Part shown: piece by piece, positions 53,350 to 62,818 of the stretch
Position numbering within the stretch: position 1 is the first letter of the stretch
How the letters are laid out: each line of letters begins with the position of its first letter
Program-made: the position numbers and the translations under genes
The notes under the pieces: generated by a model
What the model was told of the DNA's origin: nothing
Seen by the model: only the letters and a program-made list of their open reading frames with translations
Database searches by the model: none
Source: Synechococcus sp. LTW-R
GTDB lineage: Bacteria > Cyanobacteriota > Cyanobacteriia > PCC-6307 > Cyanobiaceae
Direction: 5' to 3'
Assembly: GCF_014217875.1 (NCBI RefSeq)
Contig: NZ_CP059060.1
Location: forward strand, 1,240,001 to 1,304,000
DNA length: 64,000 nucleotides

Positions 53350-53532
53350 TCAGCCGACGAAGCCGGCCCAACGCAGGAAGGTCTCCCCGCTGATGGCTTC
53401 CACCACCAGGATCGCCACGAAGCCGACCATCGCGAAGCGACCGTTGACCCGCTCGGCATAACCGCTCCAACCGAAGGCCGGAGCGTCATTGGTGGTGGCA
53501 CTGGTGGCGGGGACGTCGGGCGTCTCGGACAT
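53350..53532 (-). CDS. hli: High-light-inducible (CAB-like) protein
   Basis: A 60-residue single-helix protein of the chlorophyll a/b-binding family. The pigment-binding motif is 'ERVNGRFAMVGFVAILVVEA', where Glu, Asn and Arg hold chlorophyll and helix contacts. It protects photosystems or handles chlorophyll under light stress. ATG 53532 gives the standard short N-terminus. It lies 8 bases after the ABC-transporter stop on the same strand. Confidence 0.9.
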   Translation of the reverse strand: MSETPDVPATSATTNDAPAFGWSGYAERVNGRFAMVGFVAILVVEAISGETFLRWAGFVG

Positions 53533-53539
53533 CGTGGGA

Positions 53540-55531
53540 TCAGGCTCCTGAGCTGAAGTCATAGCTGGTGGCGGGAATCAGCTTCCATCCCCCCTGGCCG
53601 TCGAGCTCGAGCACCAGGTCGTGGAAGCTCTTGAGGCTAGGGCGGTGGCCCACGCTCACAAAGGCCATCTCCCGTTGGGAGAGCAGCTCATAGAGGTGTT
53701 TCTCCGTGCCCACATCCAGCGCACTGGTGGCCTCATCCAGCACCACAAAGCGCGGGGAATTCAGCAGCAGACGGGCAAAGGCCAAGCGCTGCTGCTCACC
53801 CAGCGAGAGCAGCCGCGGCCAGTCCTGCTTGATGTCGAAATCGGGGTAGCGCTGCACCAGGGCCGACAGACGCACTTCGTTCAACACGCTGCGCAGATGC
53901 TCATCGCTGAAGCGCTGGGGCTCCTGGGGATAACAGAGCTGCTCCCGCAGGCTGCCCAAAATCATGTAGGGCTTCTGGGGAATGAACAGCAGCTCGGAGA
54001 GGGGCGGACGCTGAACCTCACCGCGGGCGGCCGGCCAGAGGCCGCTGACCAGACGCAGGAAGGAGGTCTTGCCGCAGCCGCTGGGGCCAACCACCAACAC
54101 CCGCTGCCCGGGACCCACGTCAAGGCTCAAATCCTGGATCAAGCGCCGCTCGCTGTTGGGGGGCACCAGATCGACATGGCGCACCAACAGTGAACCGGAG
54201 GCCCCGGTGCTGGATTGCACCTCGCTCAAGCGCTGCTGCTCGGCGTTGACCTCACTGATGGCTTCGACCTTGCCCTGGAAGCCCTCCAGTCGGCTGATCG
54301 ATGCGGAGAAGGCCGCCAGGCGGTCGATGTTGTTGACGATGAAACTCACCGAGAACAGCACCTGGGAGAAGGCAATCCCGGCCTGGGCGAAGACCCCGAA
54401 ATCCACCTCCTTGGCGAAGTAGATCGGAGCGATCACCAGCCAGGGCAAAAAGCGGGAGAAATAGTCATAGGAGCGCTGAATCACGCTGATCAGCGCCTCC
54501 CAAATGATCAGCTTGTTGTAATTCTGAATCGCCCCACCCAGGCGCCGCTCCGCCTCCCGTGATTCCTGCTGCTCACCGCGATAGAAGGCGATCGATTCGG
54601 CGTTATCGCGGATGTGCACTAGGCCGTAACGGAAGTCGGCCTCCAGGCGCAACTGGTCGTAGTTCAGGGCCACCAGCTTGCGGCTGGCGAACACGATCAC
54701 GGCCGTTCCACCCAGGGAATAGATCAGCAGCCAGAGGGCCAGGGTCGAGCTGATCGTCCACAGCACCACGATGAAGCTGAGGAAGGTCAAGACGGCCGAC
54801 ACCACCTCGACACTGACGCTCAGGCTGGTGCCCGTGAAGCTGGCGGTGTCCTGGGAGATCCGTTGATCCGGGTTATCGATTTCTTCGGCCGCCTCATCGT
54901 TGGGATTGAGGACGTAGTAGGCGCGATTGGTCAGATAGCGGCGCAAGAGGCGGCCACTGAGCCATTCCCGCCACAACAAACCCAAGCGGGGAATCAAGTA
55001 GCTCTGCAGGGCCCGGATCGGCAACGCCAGCACCAAGCAGAAGGCGTAGATCGCGACGATCTGCCAGAACTCTTCGACCTTGTAGGTGACGAGCGCGTTT
55101 TCAACGTTGCGGGCGACGTAGCTGATGCCGACGTTGATCCCGTTGATCACCAGGATCAGCAGGGTGATCACCCCAAGCATCACCCAAGGGAGCCAACGCC
55201 CCTGCCGCAACTTGCTGCGCAGGGAGACAAAACTGCCGACACCCGCGGCAAACAGGACCATCACGATCGGGCCGGCCGGACTGGCCCAAATCGAGGCCAC
55301 CTGCTCGGGAACCCCCGGCAGGAAACGGGCCTGGAACTCAGGAACCAGTGCACCACTCAGGGCGATGACCCCACTGAGCAGCAGCAGGGTGCTGCCGGCT
55401 ACGACCGCCAACAGGGCCAGGATCAGCAGCAGGAACTGCCAACCACTGGTCTCCTCAACGGGGAGGAAGTAGGGCTGCGCCAGCCGCTGCAGCTTGATGA
55501 GCTGACGGCGGAAGGCCTGCAGGGGATTCAT
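53540..55531 (-). CDS. SbmA/ABCD-type ABC transporter (permease-ATPase fusion)
   Basis: A 663-residue half-transporter. Six membrane helices (about 30-340) with 'NPDQRISQDTASFTG' (a signature of the SbmA/ABCD family) are followed by an ATPase. Walker A is GPSGCGKTSF (near 490), and a degenerate signature 'LLSLGEQQRLAFARLLL' precedes Walker B 'RFVVLDEATSALD'. Relatives import peptides, B12 or fatty-acid derivatives; the substrate here is unknown. In cyanobacteria a B12 or peptide role is plausible. Confidence 0.82.
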   Translation of the reverse strand: MNPLQAFRRQLIKLQRLAQPYFLPVEETSGWQFLLLILALLAVVAGSTLLLLSGVIALSGALVPEFQARFLPGVPEQVASIWASPAGPIVMVLFAAGVGSFVSLRSKLRQGRWLPWVMLGVITLLILVINGINVGISYVARNVENALVTYKVEEFWQIVAIYAFCLVLALPIRALQSYLIPRLGLLWREWLSGRLLRRYLTNRAYYVLNPNDEAAEEIDNPDQRISQDTASFTGTSLSVSVEVVSAVLTFLSFIVVLWTISSTLALWLLIYSLGGTAVIVFASRKLVALNYDQLRLEADFRYGLVHIRDNAESIAFYRGEQQESREAERRLGGAIQNYNKLIIWEALISVIQRSYDYFSRFLPWLVIAPIYFAKEVDFGVFAQAGIAFSQVLFSVSFIVNNIDRLAAFSASISRLEGFQGKVEAISEVNAEQQRLSEVQSSTGASGSLLVRHVDLVPPNSERRLIQDLSLDVGPGQRVLVVGPSGCGKTSFLRLVSGLWPAARGEVQRPPLSELLFIPQKPYMILGSLREQLCYPQEPQRFSDEHLRSVLNEVRLSALVQRYPDFDIKQDWPRLLSLGEQQRLAFARLLLNSPRFVVLDEATSALDVGTEKHLYELLSQREMAFVSVGHRPSLKSFHDLVLELDGQGGWKLIPATSYDFSSGA

Positions 55532-55569
55532 GACGGCGCTCGGATGCCGTCATTCTCGCCGCTCGCAAC

Positions 55570-55923
55570 TCAGCCTGGAGGCCAAGCCAAGGGACGGCCA
55601 CCAATCACGTGCACATGCAGGTGGAAGACGGTCTGCCCGGCCTCCTCGCCGCTGTTGATCACCGTGCGGAAGCCCGTCAGACCCTCCTGCTTGGCGACCT
55701 TGGCCGCCACCAGCAGGAGATGACCCAGCAGTGACGCCTGGCTGGCCTCCGCCTCCGCCAGGTTCACCACGTGCTCGCGGGGGATCACCAGGATGTGGAC
55801 CGGGGCCTGGGGAGCCACGTCGCGAAAGGCCAGGCACTGCTCATCGGCATAGACCTGATCGCAGGGAATCTCCCCCCGCAGGATCCGGCCAAAGATCGTG
55901 TCGTTGTTGGCGGCGTCGGCCAT
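55570..55923 (-). CDS. hinT: HIT-family (HinT) nucleotide hydrolase
   Basis: A 117-residue purine nucleoside phosphoramidase. 'TIFGRILRGEIPCDQVYADE' at the N-terminus and the catalytic histidine triad in 'GQTVFHLHVHVIGGRPLAWP' identify the family. The length is normal. It is divergent from comM. Confidence 0.93.
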   Translation of the reverse strand: MADAANNDTIFGRILRGEIPCDQVYADEQCLAFRDVAPQAPVHILVIPREHVVNLAEAEASQASLLGHLLLVAAKVAKQEGLTGFRTVINSGEEAGQTVFHLHVHVIGGRPLAWPPG

Positions 55924-55983
55924 GGGTTCAGGCGGCTGGTGAAACAGCGGTGGAACTAATCAACCAGCGCTGTCCTTAAGCCG

Positions 55984-57513
55984 ATGCTGGCACGATCAAG
56001 CACCGCGGCCCTGGCGGGGATCAAGGCCTATCCCGTCCAAGTGGAGGTGGATCTCGCCCCCGGCCTGCCGGCCCTGGTCATCGTCGGCCTGGCCGATGCA
56101 GCGGTCCAGGAATCCCGGGAACGGGTGCGCTCCGCCCTGCGCAACAGCGGCCTGCGGCTGCCGCTTTCGCGGGTGGTCGTCAGCCTGGCGCCGGCCGACC
56201 GCCGCAAGCAGGGACCCAGCTTTGATCTCCCCATCGCATTGGCCCTGGCCTGCGCCAGCGGACAACTCCAACCCGAGCAACTGGAGGGGATCTGGTGCTG
56301 CGGCGAACTCGGCCTCGATGGCCAGTTGCGGCCCATCCGCGGCGCCCTCTCGATCGCCTTAGCCGCCCACCAGGCCCGGGCCCGGGCCCTCCTGGTCCCC
56401 GAGGGCAATAGGGCGGAAGCCGCCTTGGTGGAGGGGCTTGAGGTCAGGCCGGCCGGCAGCTTGAAGCAAGCCCTCGAGGCGCTGCAGCCGAACTACACCC
56501 CCAAGCCGCTCCCACCTCAAGCTCCCCCGCCAAAGCCCAGGGACAGGTCCGTCGATCTGCAGGAGGTGCAGGGCCAAGCCCACGGCCGCCGTGCCTTGGA
56601 AATCGCCGCGGCCGGCGGCCATCACCTCCTGCTCGTGGGCCCGCCCAGCAGCGGCAAAACCCTGCTCGCCCAGAGCCTGGCCGGTCTGCTGCCACCCCTC
56701 AGCCCGCCGGAGCAACTGGAGATCACCCAGCTCTATTCCGTGGCCGGAGAACTCGAGCAGCAGAGCGGATTGGTCAGCGCACGCCCCTTCCGCAGCCCGC
56801 ACCACAGCTGCTCCAGCGCCGCCCTCTTGGGGGGCGGCCGCGCACCGCGACCGGGGGAACTGGCCCTGGCCCACCGCGGCGTGCTCTTCCTCGATGAGCT
56901 GGGGGAATTCGGCCGGGATGTCCTCAACCAACTGCGGCAACCGCTCGAGCAGGGCGCGCTCAGGCTCGGCCGGGCGCAACAACCGTTGCACTACCCCTGT
57001 TGCATCTGCCTGGTGGCGGCCACCAACCCCTGCCCCTGCGGCTGGTACGGCGACCTGGAGCACGACTGCAGCTGCACCAGCTCCGAGCGCCAGCGCTACT
57101 GGGGGCGCCTTTCCGGACCCTTGCTCGATCGCATTGACCTGCAGGTGGTCATGCAACGGGTTCCGGCGGAGATCCTGCGGCAGGGTTCTGGGGAAGGCGG
57201 CCGTGACGCACCGCCAGAATCCACGGCCCACGTCGCCCAGCGCATCCAGCGGGCACGGGCGCGGATGGTCCAGCGCAATCCCCCAGGGACCAACAACCAC
57301 AAGCTGAGCACCCGCGATCTGCGCGAGCGCGCTCAGCTGAGCCAAGACGCCCTCAGCCTCTGGGAGCAAGTCATGGCGGCCCGGGCCCTCTCCGCCCGCA
57401 GCGGTCAACAGCTGCTGGGCGTGGCCAGAACCATTGCCGATCTCGATGGCGACGCTGAGGTCGGGACCTCAGCGGTGGCCGAAGCCCTCACCTACCGCAG
57501 CTTTGCGCCCTAG
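55984..57513 (+). CDS. comM: ComM/YifB-type magnesium-chelatase-like AAA+ ATPase
   Basis: A 509-residue AAA+ helicase-like protein that aids branch migration during natural transformation in other bacteria. The N-terminal domain ('VEVDLAPGLPALVIVGLADA') precedes the P-loop GPPSSGKTLLA (near 220), Walker B 'VLFLDELGEFG' (near 300), and a zinc-like 'CPCGWYGDLEHDCSC'. 'DRIDLQVVMQRV' and a C-terminal winged region follow. Normal length. Its stop overlaps the tail of the small gene on the other strand. Confidence 0.92.
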   Translation: MLARSSTAALAGIKAYPVQVEVDLAPGLPALVIVGLADAAVQESRERVRSALRNSGLRLPLSRVVVSLAPADRRKQGPSFDLPIALALACASGQLQPEQLEGIWCCGELGLDGQLRPIRGALSIALAAHQARARALLVPEGNRAEAALVEGLEVRPAGSLKQALEALQPNYTPKPLPPQAPPPKPRDRSVDLQEVQGQAHGRRALEIAAAGGHHLLLVGPPSSGKTLLAQSLAGLLPPLSPPEQLEITQLYSVAGELEQQSGLVSARPFRSPHHSCSSAALLGGGRAPRPGELALAHRGVLFLDELGEFGRDVLNQLRQPLEQGALRLGRAQQPLHYPCCICLVAATNPCPCGWYGDLEHDCSCTSSERQRYWGRLSGPLLDRIDLQVVMQRVPAEILRQGSGEGGRDAPPESTAHVAQRIQRARARMVQRNPPGTNNHKLSTRDLRERAQLSQDALSLWEQVMAARALSARSGQQLLGVARTIADLDGDAEVGTSAVAEALTYRSFAP

Positions 57514-57653
57514 TGCTTGTGGGGCGGTATATCCCGGTAGGGCTGCACACCCACGTTCGGGGGCTGGTGCTGGCGCTCTTCGAGGGGATTGCCAAAGGCA
57601 TTGCCCACGCTCTTGCCAAACCAGCGGTTAATGGCACTGATTAACTCCTTCAC
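57510..57653 (-). CDS. Small conserved-looking protein, function unknown
   Basis: A 47-residue frame from GTG 57653: 'VKELISAINRWFGKSVGNAF', then 'GNPLEERQHQPPNVGVQPYR' and a histidine-ended tail. GGAG does not stand clearly before it, and it is too short for firm assignment. It lies downstream of the rpsU terminator, so it needs its own promoter. Confidence 0.45.
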   Translation of the reverse strand: MKELISAINRWFGKSVGNAFGNPLEERQHQPPNVGVQPYRDIPPHKH

Positions 57654-57694
57654 AGCGCACCTCGACGGAGACCTTCTCCATCATTGGTAGCCAT

Positions 57695-57732
57695 GAAAAA
57701 AGCGGAAATCGGTGTTTCTACCGATTCCCGCT
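57695..57732 (-). terminator. Terminator of rpsU
   Basis: AGCGGGAATCGGT pairs with ACCGATTTCCGCT (one mismatch) around a 6-nt loop, with a T-run on the minus strand, 26 bases past the rpsU stop. Confidence 0.88.
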
Positions 57733-57757
57733 GAAGGGATTGCGCTGAAGCCGAAGC

Positions 57758-57928
57758 TCAGCGGCGGCGGCGGCGCTGCTGGGCCTTGCGCTTGTACTTC
57801 TCGACGGGGGTCTCGTGGTGACGGAGACGCTTGAGATCGGCAAAGATCCCGGCCTTGGAGACCTGGCGCTTGAAGCGGCGTAGTGCCGACTCAATGCCCT
57901 CGTTCTCGCCGACGGTGACCTGGGTCAT
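57758..57928 (-). CDS. rpsU: 30S ribosomal protein S21
   Basis: A 56-residue ribosomal protein: '[20 protein letters not shown]' then '[20 protein letters not shown]' and a polyarginine end. It binds the small subunit near the anti-Shine-Dalgarno region. It is a complete gene, below usual length cut-offs, with its own terminator. Confidence 0.96.
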   Translation of the reverse strand: MTQVTVGENEGIESALRRFKRQVSKAGIFADLKRLRHHETPVEKYKRKAQQRRRRR

Positions 57929-57981
57929 AAAACCGATCTAGGAATTTTGCAGTTTGAAGATGGTAGCAAGGGGGGAGCAGG

Positions 57982-58599
57982 TCACCAGAGACCAGGGACC
58001 GCGGGATCCGTAGCCGGCTGATCACCGGTGGCAGCGGGCTGCTCCGCCACCGGCCAGCTGTCCCGATAGATGTAGACGTGGCCGAGGTTCCGTCCACCGA
58101 ACTGGCGGCGCATCAGCTTCCAGCCGGGTTCGGGCTGCAGCAGGAGGTAGTCGGTGTTTTGGCTGTGGCCGCCGGTGCGGGCGATCACCATCTCCGGGCC
58201 AGCGCTGGGCTTGGAGGGGAAGGCCATCAGCACGTTGTCGCCCTTCTCGCGCACCACGCTGATGCGGTAGGTGCTGGCCAGGTCGTCCTCGCCAACCCGA
58301 AGGGAATAGCCGTTGCCGTCGATGTAGCGGCTGCAGATCCCCGTGAAGTCAAAGCTCGAGAGCAGGGGGTCGACCTTCACCGGCCCCTCCTCCACCAAGG
58401 CGAAACAAGGACGGGTGTCCTTGCGTTGCTCGTAGATATTCAGCTGGGCCCGCTCGCCCGTCCCAATCGGGGCGGCGACGATGACGAACTTGGTCTGGTC
58501 GACCTCCACGGCGTCAAACAACGCTTTGGCCTGCACGGGCGCAGCCATCAGGCTGGCGACCGGAAGCAGGGCAGCCAGGGTTCGGACCAGAGAAAACAC
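57982..58599 (-). CDS. Exported DUF3747-family protein
   Basis: A 205-residue protein from GTG 58599. The signal peptide (cleavage near VQAKA, residue 24) is followed by 'ALFDAVEVDQTKFVIVAAPI', 'QRKDTRPCFALV' and 'FDFTGICSRYIDGNGYSLRV', typical of the cyanobacterial DUF3747 domain. A proline-rich end follows. The function is not known; the protein is probably in the periplasm or outside. Confidence 0.8.
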   Translation of the reverse strand: MFSLVRTLAALLPVASLMAAPVQAKALFDAVEVDQTKFVIVAAPIGTGERAQLNIYEQRKDTRPCFALVEEGPVKVDPLLSSFDFTGICSRYIDGNGYSLRVGEDDLASTYRISVVREKGDNVLMAFPSKPSAGPEMVIARTGGHSQNTDYLLLQPEPGWKLMRRQFGGRNLGHVYIYRDSWPVAEQPAATGDQPATDPAVPGLW

Positions 58600-58658
58600 A
58601 GAGTCGCTTCGGTTGGCAGGGGCTGATCGTAAAAGTGATCGGCAGCGGCGCCAGTCCC

Positions 58659-58856
58659 TCAGGCCGGCTTGTTGATCCGGATCGCCACCAACAGGCTGAT
58701 CAATGTGCCGGGCAGGGAGAGCCCCAGGATCGTGCCGGTGGCGGTCACCCCCAGCTCGGGGTCGCCGTAGGCCAACTCGAACACCGATCCGGTGGCGGCA
58801 ATCCCCAAAACGCAGGCCAGGGCAAGGAAGAGTCCCGCCAGGGGTTTCATCGGCAT
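58659..58856 (-). CDS. Small two-helix membrane protein
   Basis: A 65-residue protein with two membrane helices ('PLAGLFLALACVLGIAATGS' and 'ILGLSLPGTLISLLVAIRIN') and a short loop. It starts 10 bases after the def stop and is probably co-transcribed with it. No function is recognised. Confidence 0.55.
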   Translation of the reverse strand: MPMKPLAGLFLALACVLGIAATGSVFELAYGDPELGVTATGTILGLSLPGTLISLLVAIRINKPA

Positions 58857-58866
58857 AACAAGTGGC

Positions 58867-59469
58867 TCAGGCGATGGTGTGGACGTCGGAGCGGTCAAAC
58901 CCCTTTTCCTTTAAACCCTCGAGGAGCTTCTCCTCGTCGGTGACTCGATCCACGAAGAGAACCCCGTTGAGGTGGTCCATCTCGTGCTGGATGCAGCGGG
59001 CCATCAGGCCATCGGCCTTCATCCGCTTCGGGCGACCGAAGGCATCCCGGTAGCTCACATCCACCACGCTGGGGCGCACCACATCGAGGTAGACGCCGGG
59101 GATGCTCAGGCAACCCTCTTCATAGGTGCACAGCCCACCACCCACGGAGGTGATTTCAGGGTTGATCAGCACCAGGGGAGGGCTATTGGGGTCGTCCAGC
59201 TCCAGGTCGATCACCAACAGCTGTTGGTTCACCCCAATCTGCGGAGCGGCCAGGCCAATGCCTTTAGCGGCGTACATGCTCACAAGCATGTCGGTGGCCA
59301 GCTTGCGGACCGCGTCATCCACCTTGCCGATGCGCCGCGCCGGCTCCCGCAGGGCCTCATCACCCAGCTTGTGGATGTCGTAAGGAGGATTCTCGATGGG
59401 CTCCTTGGACACCTGCAGGCGTCCCGAGAGCTCAGCCGAGCGCGCCAACTTGGCGAAGCTATTGGCCAA
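58867..59469 (-). CDS. def: Peptide deformylase
   Basis: Removes the formyl group from nascent proteins. A 200-residue iron/zinc enzyme with all three motifs: GIGLAAPQIGV (near 90), EGCLSIPG (near 137; metal-ligand Cys) and QHEMDHLNGVLF (near 178; two metal-ligand His and the catalytic Glu). The N-terminal 25 residues extend beyond the enterobacterial form. It is divergent from the S9 peptidase. Confidence 0.95.
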   Translation of the reverse strand: MANSFAKLARSAELSGRLQVSKEPIENPPYDIHKLGDEALREPARRIGKVDDAVRKLATDMLVSMYAAKGIGLAAPQIGVNQQLLVIDLELDDPNSPPLVLINPEITSVGGGLCTYEEGCLSIPGVYLDVVRPSVVDVSYRDAFGRPKRMKADGLMARCIQHEMDHLNGVLFVDRVTDEEKLLEGLKEKGFDRSDVHTIA

Positions 59470-59528
59470 GACGTGTCCTCAACGGCGTTGCGAACAGCGA
59501 TTCTAGGAGGCCTGATCGGCCTGTTCCG

Positions 59529-61433
59529 TTGAGCCTGACCCCTCCAGCCACGCTCACCCCCCTCTCCGCCCAACTGGTGCTGGGGAAAACCCCCAGCCTC
59601 AAGGAGCCCGTGCTGTTGGCTGGGGCGCTCTATTGGCTGGAGCAGCGGCCGCACGAACAGGGACGCACCACCTTGATGGGGCGATCGGCCCCCGGGCAGG
59701 AGGCCCGCGAATACACCCCCGGGAGCTGGAATCTGCGCTGCCGGGTCCATGAGTACGGCGGCGGCGCCTGCGCGATCGGCCGCCGGGCCAGCGGGGAGGC
59801 CGTGGCGGTCTTCTGCCATGACGTGGACCGCAGCCTCTGGCGCCTGGATCTGGGTCAAGCCGGGGCCGAACCGCAGCGGCTGCTCCAGCCCCAGGGGGAT
59901 CGCTTCGAGGGAGCCCTGGGGGGCGGCCTGATCGACCCGCACCAGGACCGCTGGATTGGTGTCCTTGAGCGCGACGGGATCGACCAGTTGGTGGCCCTGC
60001 CCCTGGCCGGCGGGGAACTCGAGCTGCTGCATCAAGCGGCCGACTTCTGCGGCTACCCCGCCCTGAACCCCGACGGAGCGCGGCTGGCCTGGGTGGAGTG
60101 GCAGCAACCGGCCATGCCCTGGGACCGCAGCAGCCTCTGGCTGGCGGAGGTCGAGGGTTCCGGTCCGCTCAAGCGGGCCCAACGGGTGGCCGGCGCCTCC
60201 CCCGAGGACGCCCAAGCGATTTCGGTCTTTCAGCCCATCTGGGCGGGGCAGGACCTCGTGGTCGCCAATGACCGCAGCGGCTTTTGGAATCTGGAGGGCT
60301 GGTCCGGCGCCGACCAAGCCCCCCTGGAGACGCCCCACTGGGCCCCGCTGCTGACGCTGGAGGCGGAGTTCGCGATGCCCCAGTGGGTGTTTGGCATGAG
60401 CACCCACGCCTGGGATGGCGAGCGGCTGCTGGCCATCGCCTGCCGACAGGGCCGTTGGGAACTCGGGGAGGTCACCGGCGGAACTTGGCGACCGATTGAG
60501 CAACCCTGCAGCGACCTGGCGGGACTGTGCGCTGAAGCCGGACAGCTGGCCTGCATCGCCAGCAGCCCAACCCATCCCTCGGGTCTGCTGGAGGTCGCAC
60601 TGGAGGGCGGCCAGTGGAACCATCGCGCCGCGGCCCCCTGCCCGATCGCCCCGGAGGCCATCAGCCAACCCGAAGAACTGTGGTTTGACGGCCATGGCGG
60701 CCAGCCCACCCAGGCCTGGTACTACCCCCCTGCCGGAGGCGGCCACGGCGAAGCACCGCTGCTCGTGAAGAGCCACAGCGGCCCCACCGCGATGGCCCGC
60801 ACCGGCCTGAATCTGGCGATCCAGTTCTGGACCAGCCGCGGCTGGGGGGTGGTCGATGTGAACTACGGCGGATCCACGGGCTTCGGCCGGGCCTACCGCG
60901 AACGACTCAACGGCCAGTGGGGCGTGGTCGATGTCGCCGACTGTGCCGCCGCGGCCCAGGCCGTGATCGACCAGGGGCAGGCCCACCCCAAGCGGGTCGC
61001 GATCGAGGGGGGCAGCGCCGGCGGCTTCACGACCCTGGCGGCCCTCTGTTTCACGGACCGCTTCAGCGCTGGAGCGAGCCGCTACGGCGTCGCCGACCTG
61101 AGCGCCCTCGCCGAGGACACCCACCGCTTTGAGGCCCGCTACCTCGATGGCCTCGTGGGCCCGTGGCCGGAGGCGCGCGCGACCTACGCAGCCCGCTCCC
61201 CCCTCAACCACGCCGAGCGAATGGGCTGCCCGGTGATCTTTTTCCAGGGGCTCGAGGACGTCGTGGTGCCCCCCGAGCAAACCGAGCGGATGGCCGCCGC
61301 CCTGCGCGAGAAGGGCATCCCGGTGGAGGTGCGCCTCTTTCCAGAGGAGGGCCACGGGTTCCGCAAGGGCAGCACCCAGATCGAGGTGCTGGAGGCCACG
61401 GAAGCCTTCTTCCGGATGCACTTCGCCCTCTGA
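59529..61433 (+). CDS. S9-family serine peptidase (acylaminoacyl-peptidase/dipeptidyl-peptidase type)
   Basis: A 634-residue protein from TTG 59529. An N-terminal beta-propeller (about 30-370) gates a C-terminal alpha/beta hydrolase. The nucleophile Ser is in GGSAGGFT (near 496), with Asp in 'FFQGLEDVVVPPEQ' (near 577) and His in 'PEEGHGFRKG' (near 611). 'VVDVNYGGSTGFGRAYRERL' is a family hallmark. Probably cytoplasmic, since no signal is seen. Its stop overlaps the next start by one base (TGATG). Confidence 0.9.
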   Translation: MSLTPPATLTPLSAQLVLGKTPSLKEPVLLAGALYWLEQRPHEQGRTTLMGRSAPGQEAREYTPGSWNLRCRVHEYGGGACAIGRRASGEAVAVFCHDVDRSLWRLDLGQAGAEPQRLLQPQGDRFEGALGGGLIDPHQDRWIGVLERDGIDQLVALPLAGGELELLHQAADFCGYPALNPDGARLAWVEWQQPAMPWDRSSLWLAEVEGSGPLKRAQRVAGASPEDAQAISVFQPIWAGQDLVVANDRSGFWNLEGWSGADQAPLETPHWAPLLTLEAEFAMPQWVFGMSTHAWDGERLLAIACRQGRWELGEVTGGTWRPIEQPCSDLAGLCAEAGQLACIASSPTHPSGLLEVALEGGQWNHRAAAPCPIAPEAISQPEELWFDGHGGQPTQAWYYPPAGGGHGEAPLLVKSHSGPTAMARTGLNLAIQFWTSRGWGVVDVNYGGSTGFGRAYRERLNGQWGVVDVADCAAAAQAVIDQGQAHPKRVAIEGGSAGGFTTLAALCFTDRFSAGASRYGVADLSALAEDTHRFEARYLDGLVGPWPEARATYAARSPLNHAERMGCPVIFFQGLEDVVVPPEQTERMAAALREKGIPVEVRLFPEEGHGFRKGSTQIEVLEATEAFFRMHFAL

Positions 61434-62818
61434 TGGACGGGCTTCTGCCAGGACTCTGGGGCCCTGATCTCTTCGATGGGATCAGCTGGCTTGTCCTGGC
61501 CGGAGGCGTTCTGGCCGCAATCCTGGCGACCGGTCGGGCCATCGGCCGGCGGCTGCAGCTGCAGCTCTGGGGCATTCCTGAGGCCTTGGTGGCCGGTGTT
61601 TTGGGCCTGCTGGTGGCCCCCAAGGGACCCTTCCCGCTGCTGCCCGAGCACCTGATGGAGCTCTGGGCGCAGCTGCCCTTGGTGCTGCTGACCTTGGTCT
61701 TCGGCTCCTTGATGCTCGGCAAACCCCTGCCCAAGCTCGCGGGGGTGCTCAAGCCGGTGGGCGGCCACGTCACCCTGGCCTTGGTCCTGGCCTTCGGCCA
61801 GTACGTCGTGGCGGGGTTGGTGGTGCTGCTGGTGCTGCAACCGCTGCTGGGCTTCAGCCCGGTGATGGCCTGCCTGATCGAGGTGGCCTTTGAAGGCGGC
61901 CATGGCTCCGCCGCGGCCATGGGGGCGAGCTATGCCGCCCTGGGATTCGAGAGCGGCCAAGACCTCGGGCTCGCCCTGGCGACGGTGGGACTGCTCTCCT
62001 CGACCTTGATCGGCGGCTTGGTGGTGGTGCTCGGGCGCTCCCGGGGGTGGCTCGTGGCGGACCTCGCCCCCGAGGCGATCCAGCCCCCCGCGACACCCAC
62101 CGAGGCCAGCGACGGCCCTGGACATCCGCTGGCCGCGTGGCTCTGCAACCTCGGCCTGGTGGGCGTCGCCGTTGGCGTGGGCTGGCTCCTGCAACTGCTG
62201 CTGCGGCAGCTGACAGGCTGGATCGGGGGCGGGGTAGCCACAGTGGGACAGGCCCTACCGGTGTTTCCCCTGGCGATCCTTGGGTCCCTGCTGGTGCGCT
62301 GGCTGCTGCAGCGCAGCGGGCGGAGCCAATGGGCGTCGGCGCCCATCCAAAGCGAAGTCAGCACCCTGGCGGCCGATCTACTGATCGCCTCGGCCACCGC
62401 CGGTCTCAACCTGCAACTGCTGCAGGCGAACTGGCTACCGATCAGCCTGCTGGCCGGGGCCGGCTTGGCCTGGAACCTCCTGATCAGTCTCTGGCTCGCC
62501 CCCAAGCTGCTGCCCAAGGACTGGTTTGAGCGGGCCCTGGTGGAATTCGGCCAGGCCACCGGCGTGGCCGCGTCGGGCCTGCTGCTGCTGCGCATGGCGG
62601 ACCCGGAGGACCACAGCGACGCCCTCCCGGCTTTCTCGCTGAAGCAGCTGCTGCTGCAACCCCTGCTGTCGGGCGGGGTGATCACCGTGGTGGCCCCCCT
62701 GGCCGTGACGGGCTGGGGGCTGCCCCTCTGGACCCTGGTCTGCGCCGGCGTGATGCTGCTGGCCGCGGGCGCGGGCCTCTGGATCGCTCAGCTGCCGGAG
62801 CTCGAGGAGGCCCGGTAG
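61433..62818 (+). CDS. GltS-type sodium/glutamate symporter family protein
   Basis: A 461-residue membrane protein with about 11 or 12 hydrophobic segments in two repeats. 'WGIPEALVAGVLGLLVAP' and 'LIEVAFEGGHGSAAAMGASY' near residue 145 match the GltS family substrate loop. It probably imports glutamate or a related acid with Na+. ATG 61433 overlaps the peptidase stop. A peptidase coupled to an amino-acid carrier suggests peptide and amino-acid use. The 3' end overlaps the aldolase gene by 31 bases. Confidence 0.75.
   Translation: MDGLLPGLWGPDLFDGISWLVLAGGVLAAILATGRAIGRRLQLQLWGIPEALVAGVLGLLVAPKGPFPLLPEHLMELWAQLPLVLLTLVFGSLMLGKPLPKLAGVLKPVGGHVTLALVLAFGQYVVAGLVVLLVLQPLLGFSPVMACLIEVAFEGGHGSAAAMGASYAALGFESGQDLGLALATVGLLSSTLIGGLVVVLGRSRGWLVADLAPEAIQPPATPTEASDGPGHPLAAWLCNLGLVGVAVGVGWLLQLLLRQLTGWIGGGVATVGQALPVFPLAILGSLLVRWLLQRSGRSQWASAPIQSEVSTLAADLLIASATAGLNLQLLQANWLPISLLAGAGLAWNLLISLWLAPKLLPKDWFERALVEFGQATGVAASGLLLLRMADPEDHSDALPAFSLKQLLLQPLLSGGVITVVAPLAVTGWGLPLWTLVCAGVMLLAAGAGLWIAQLPELEEAR

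Noticed and set aside
59280-61421. 713-codon minus-strand frame
   Set aside because: Shadow of the S9 peptidase, with no domain.
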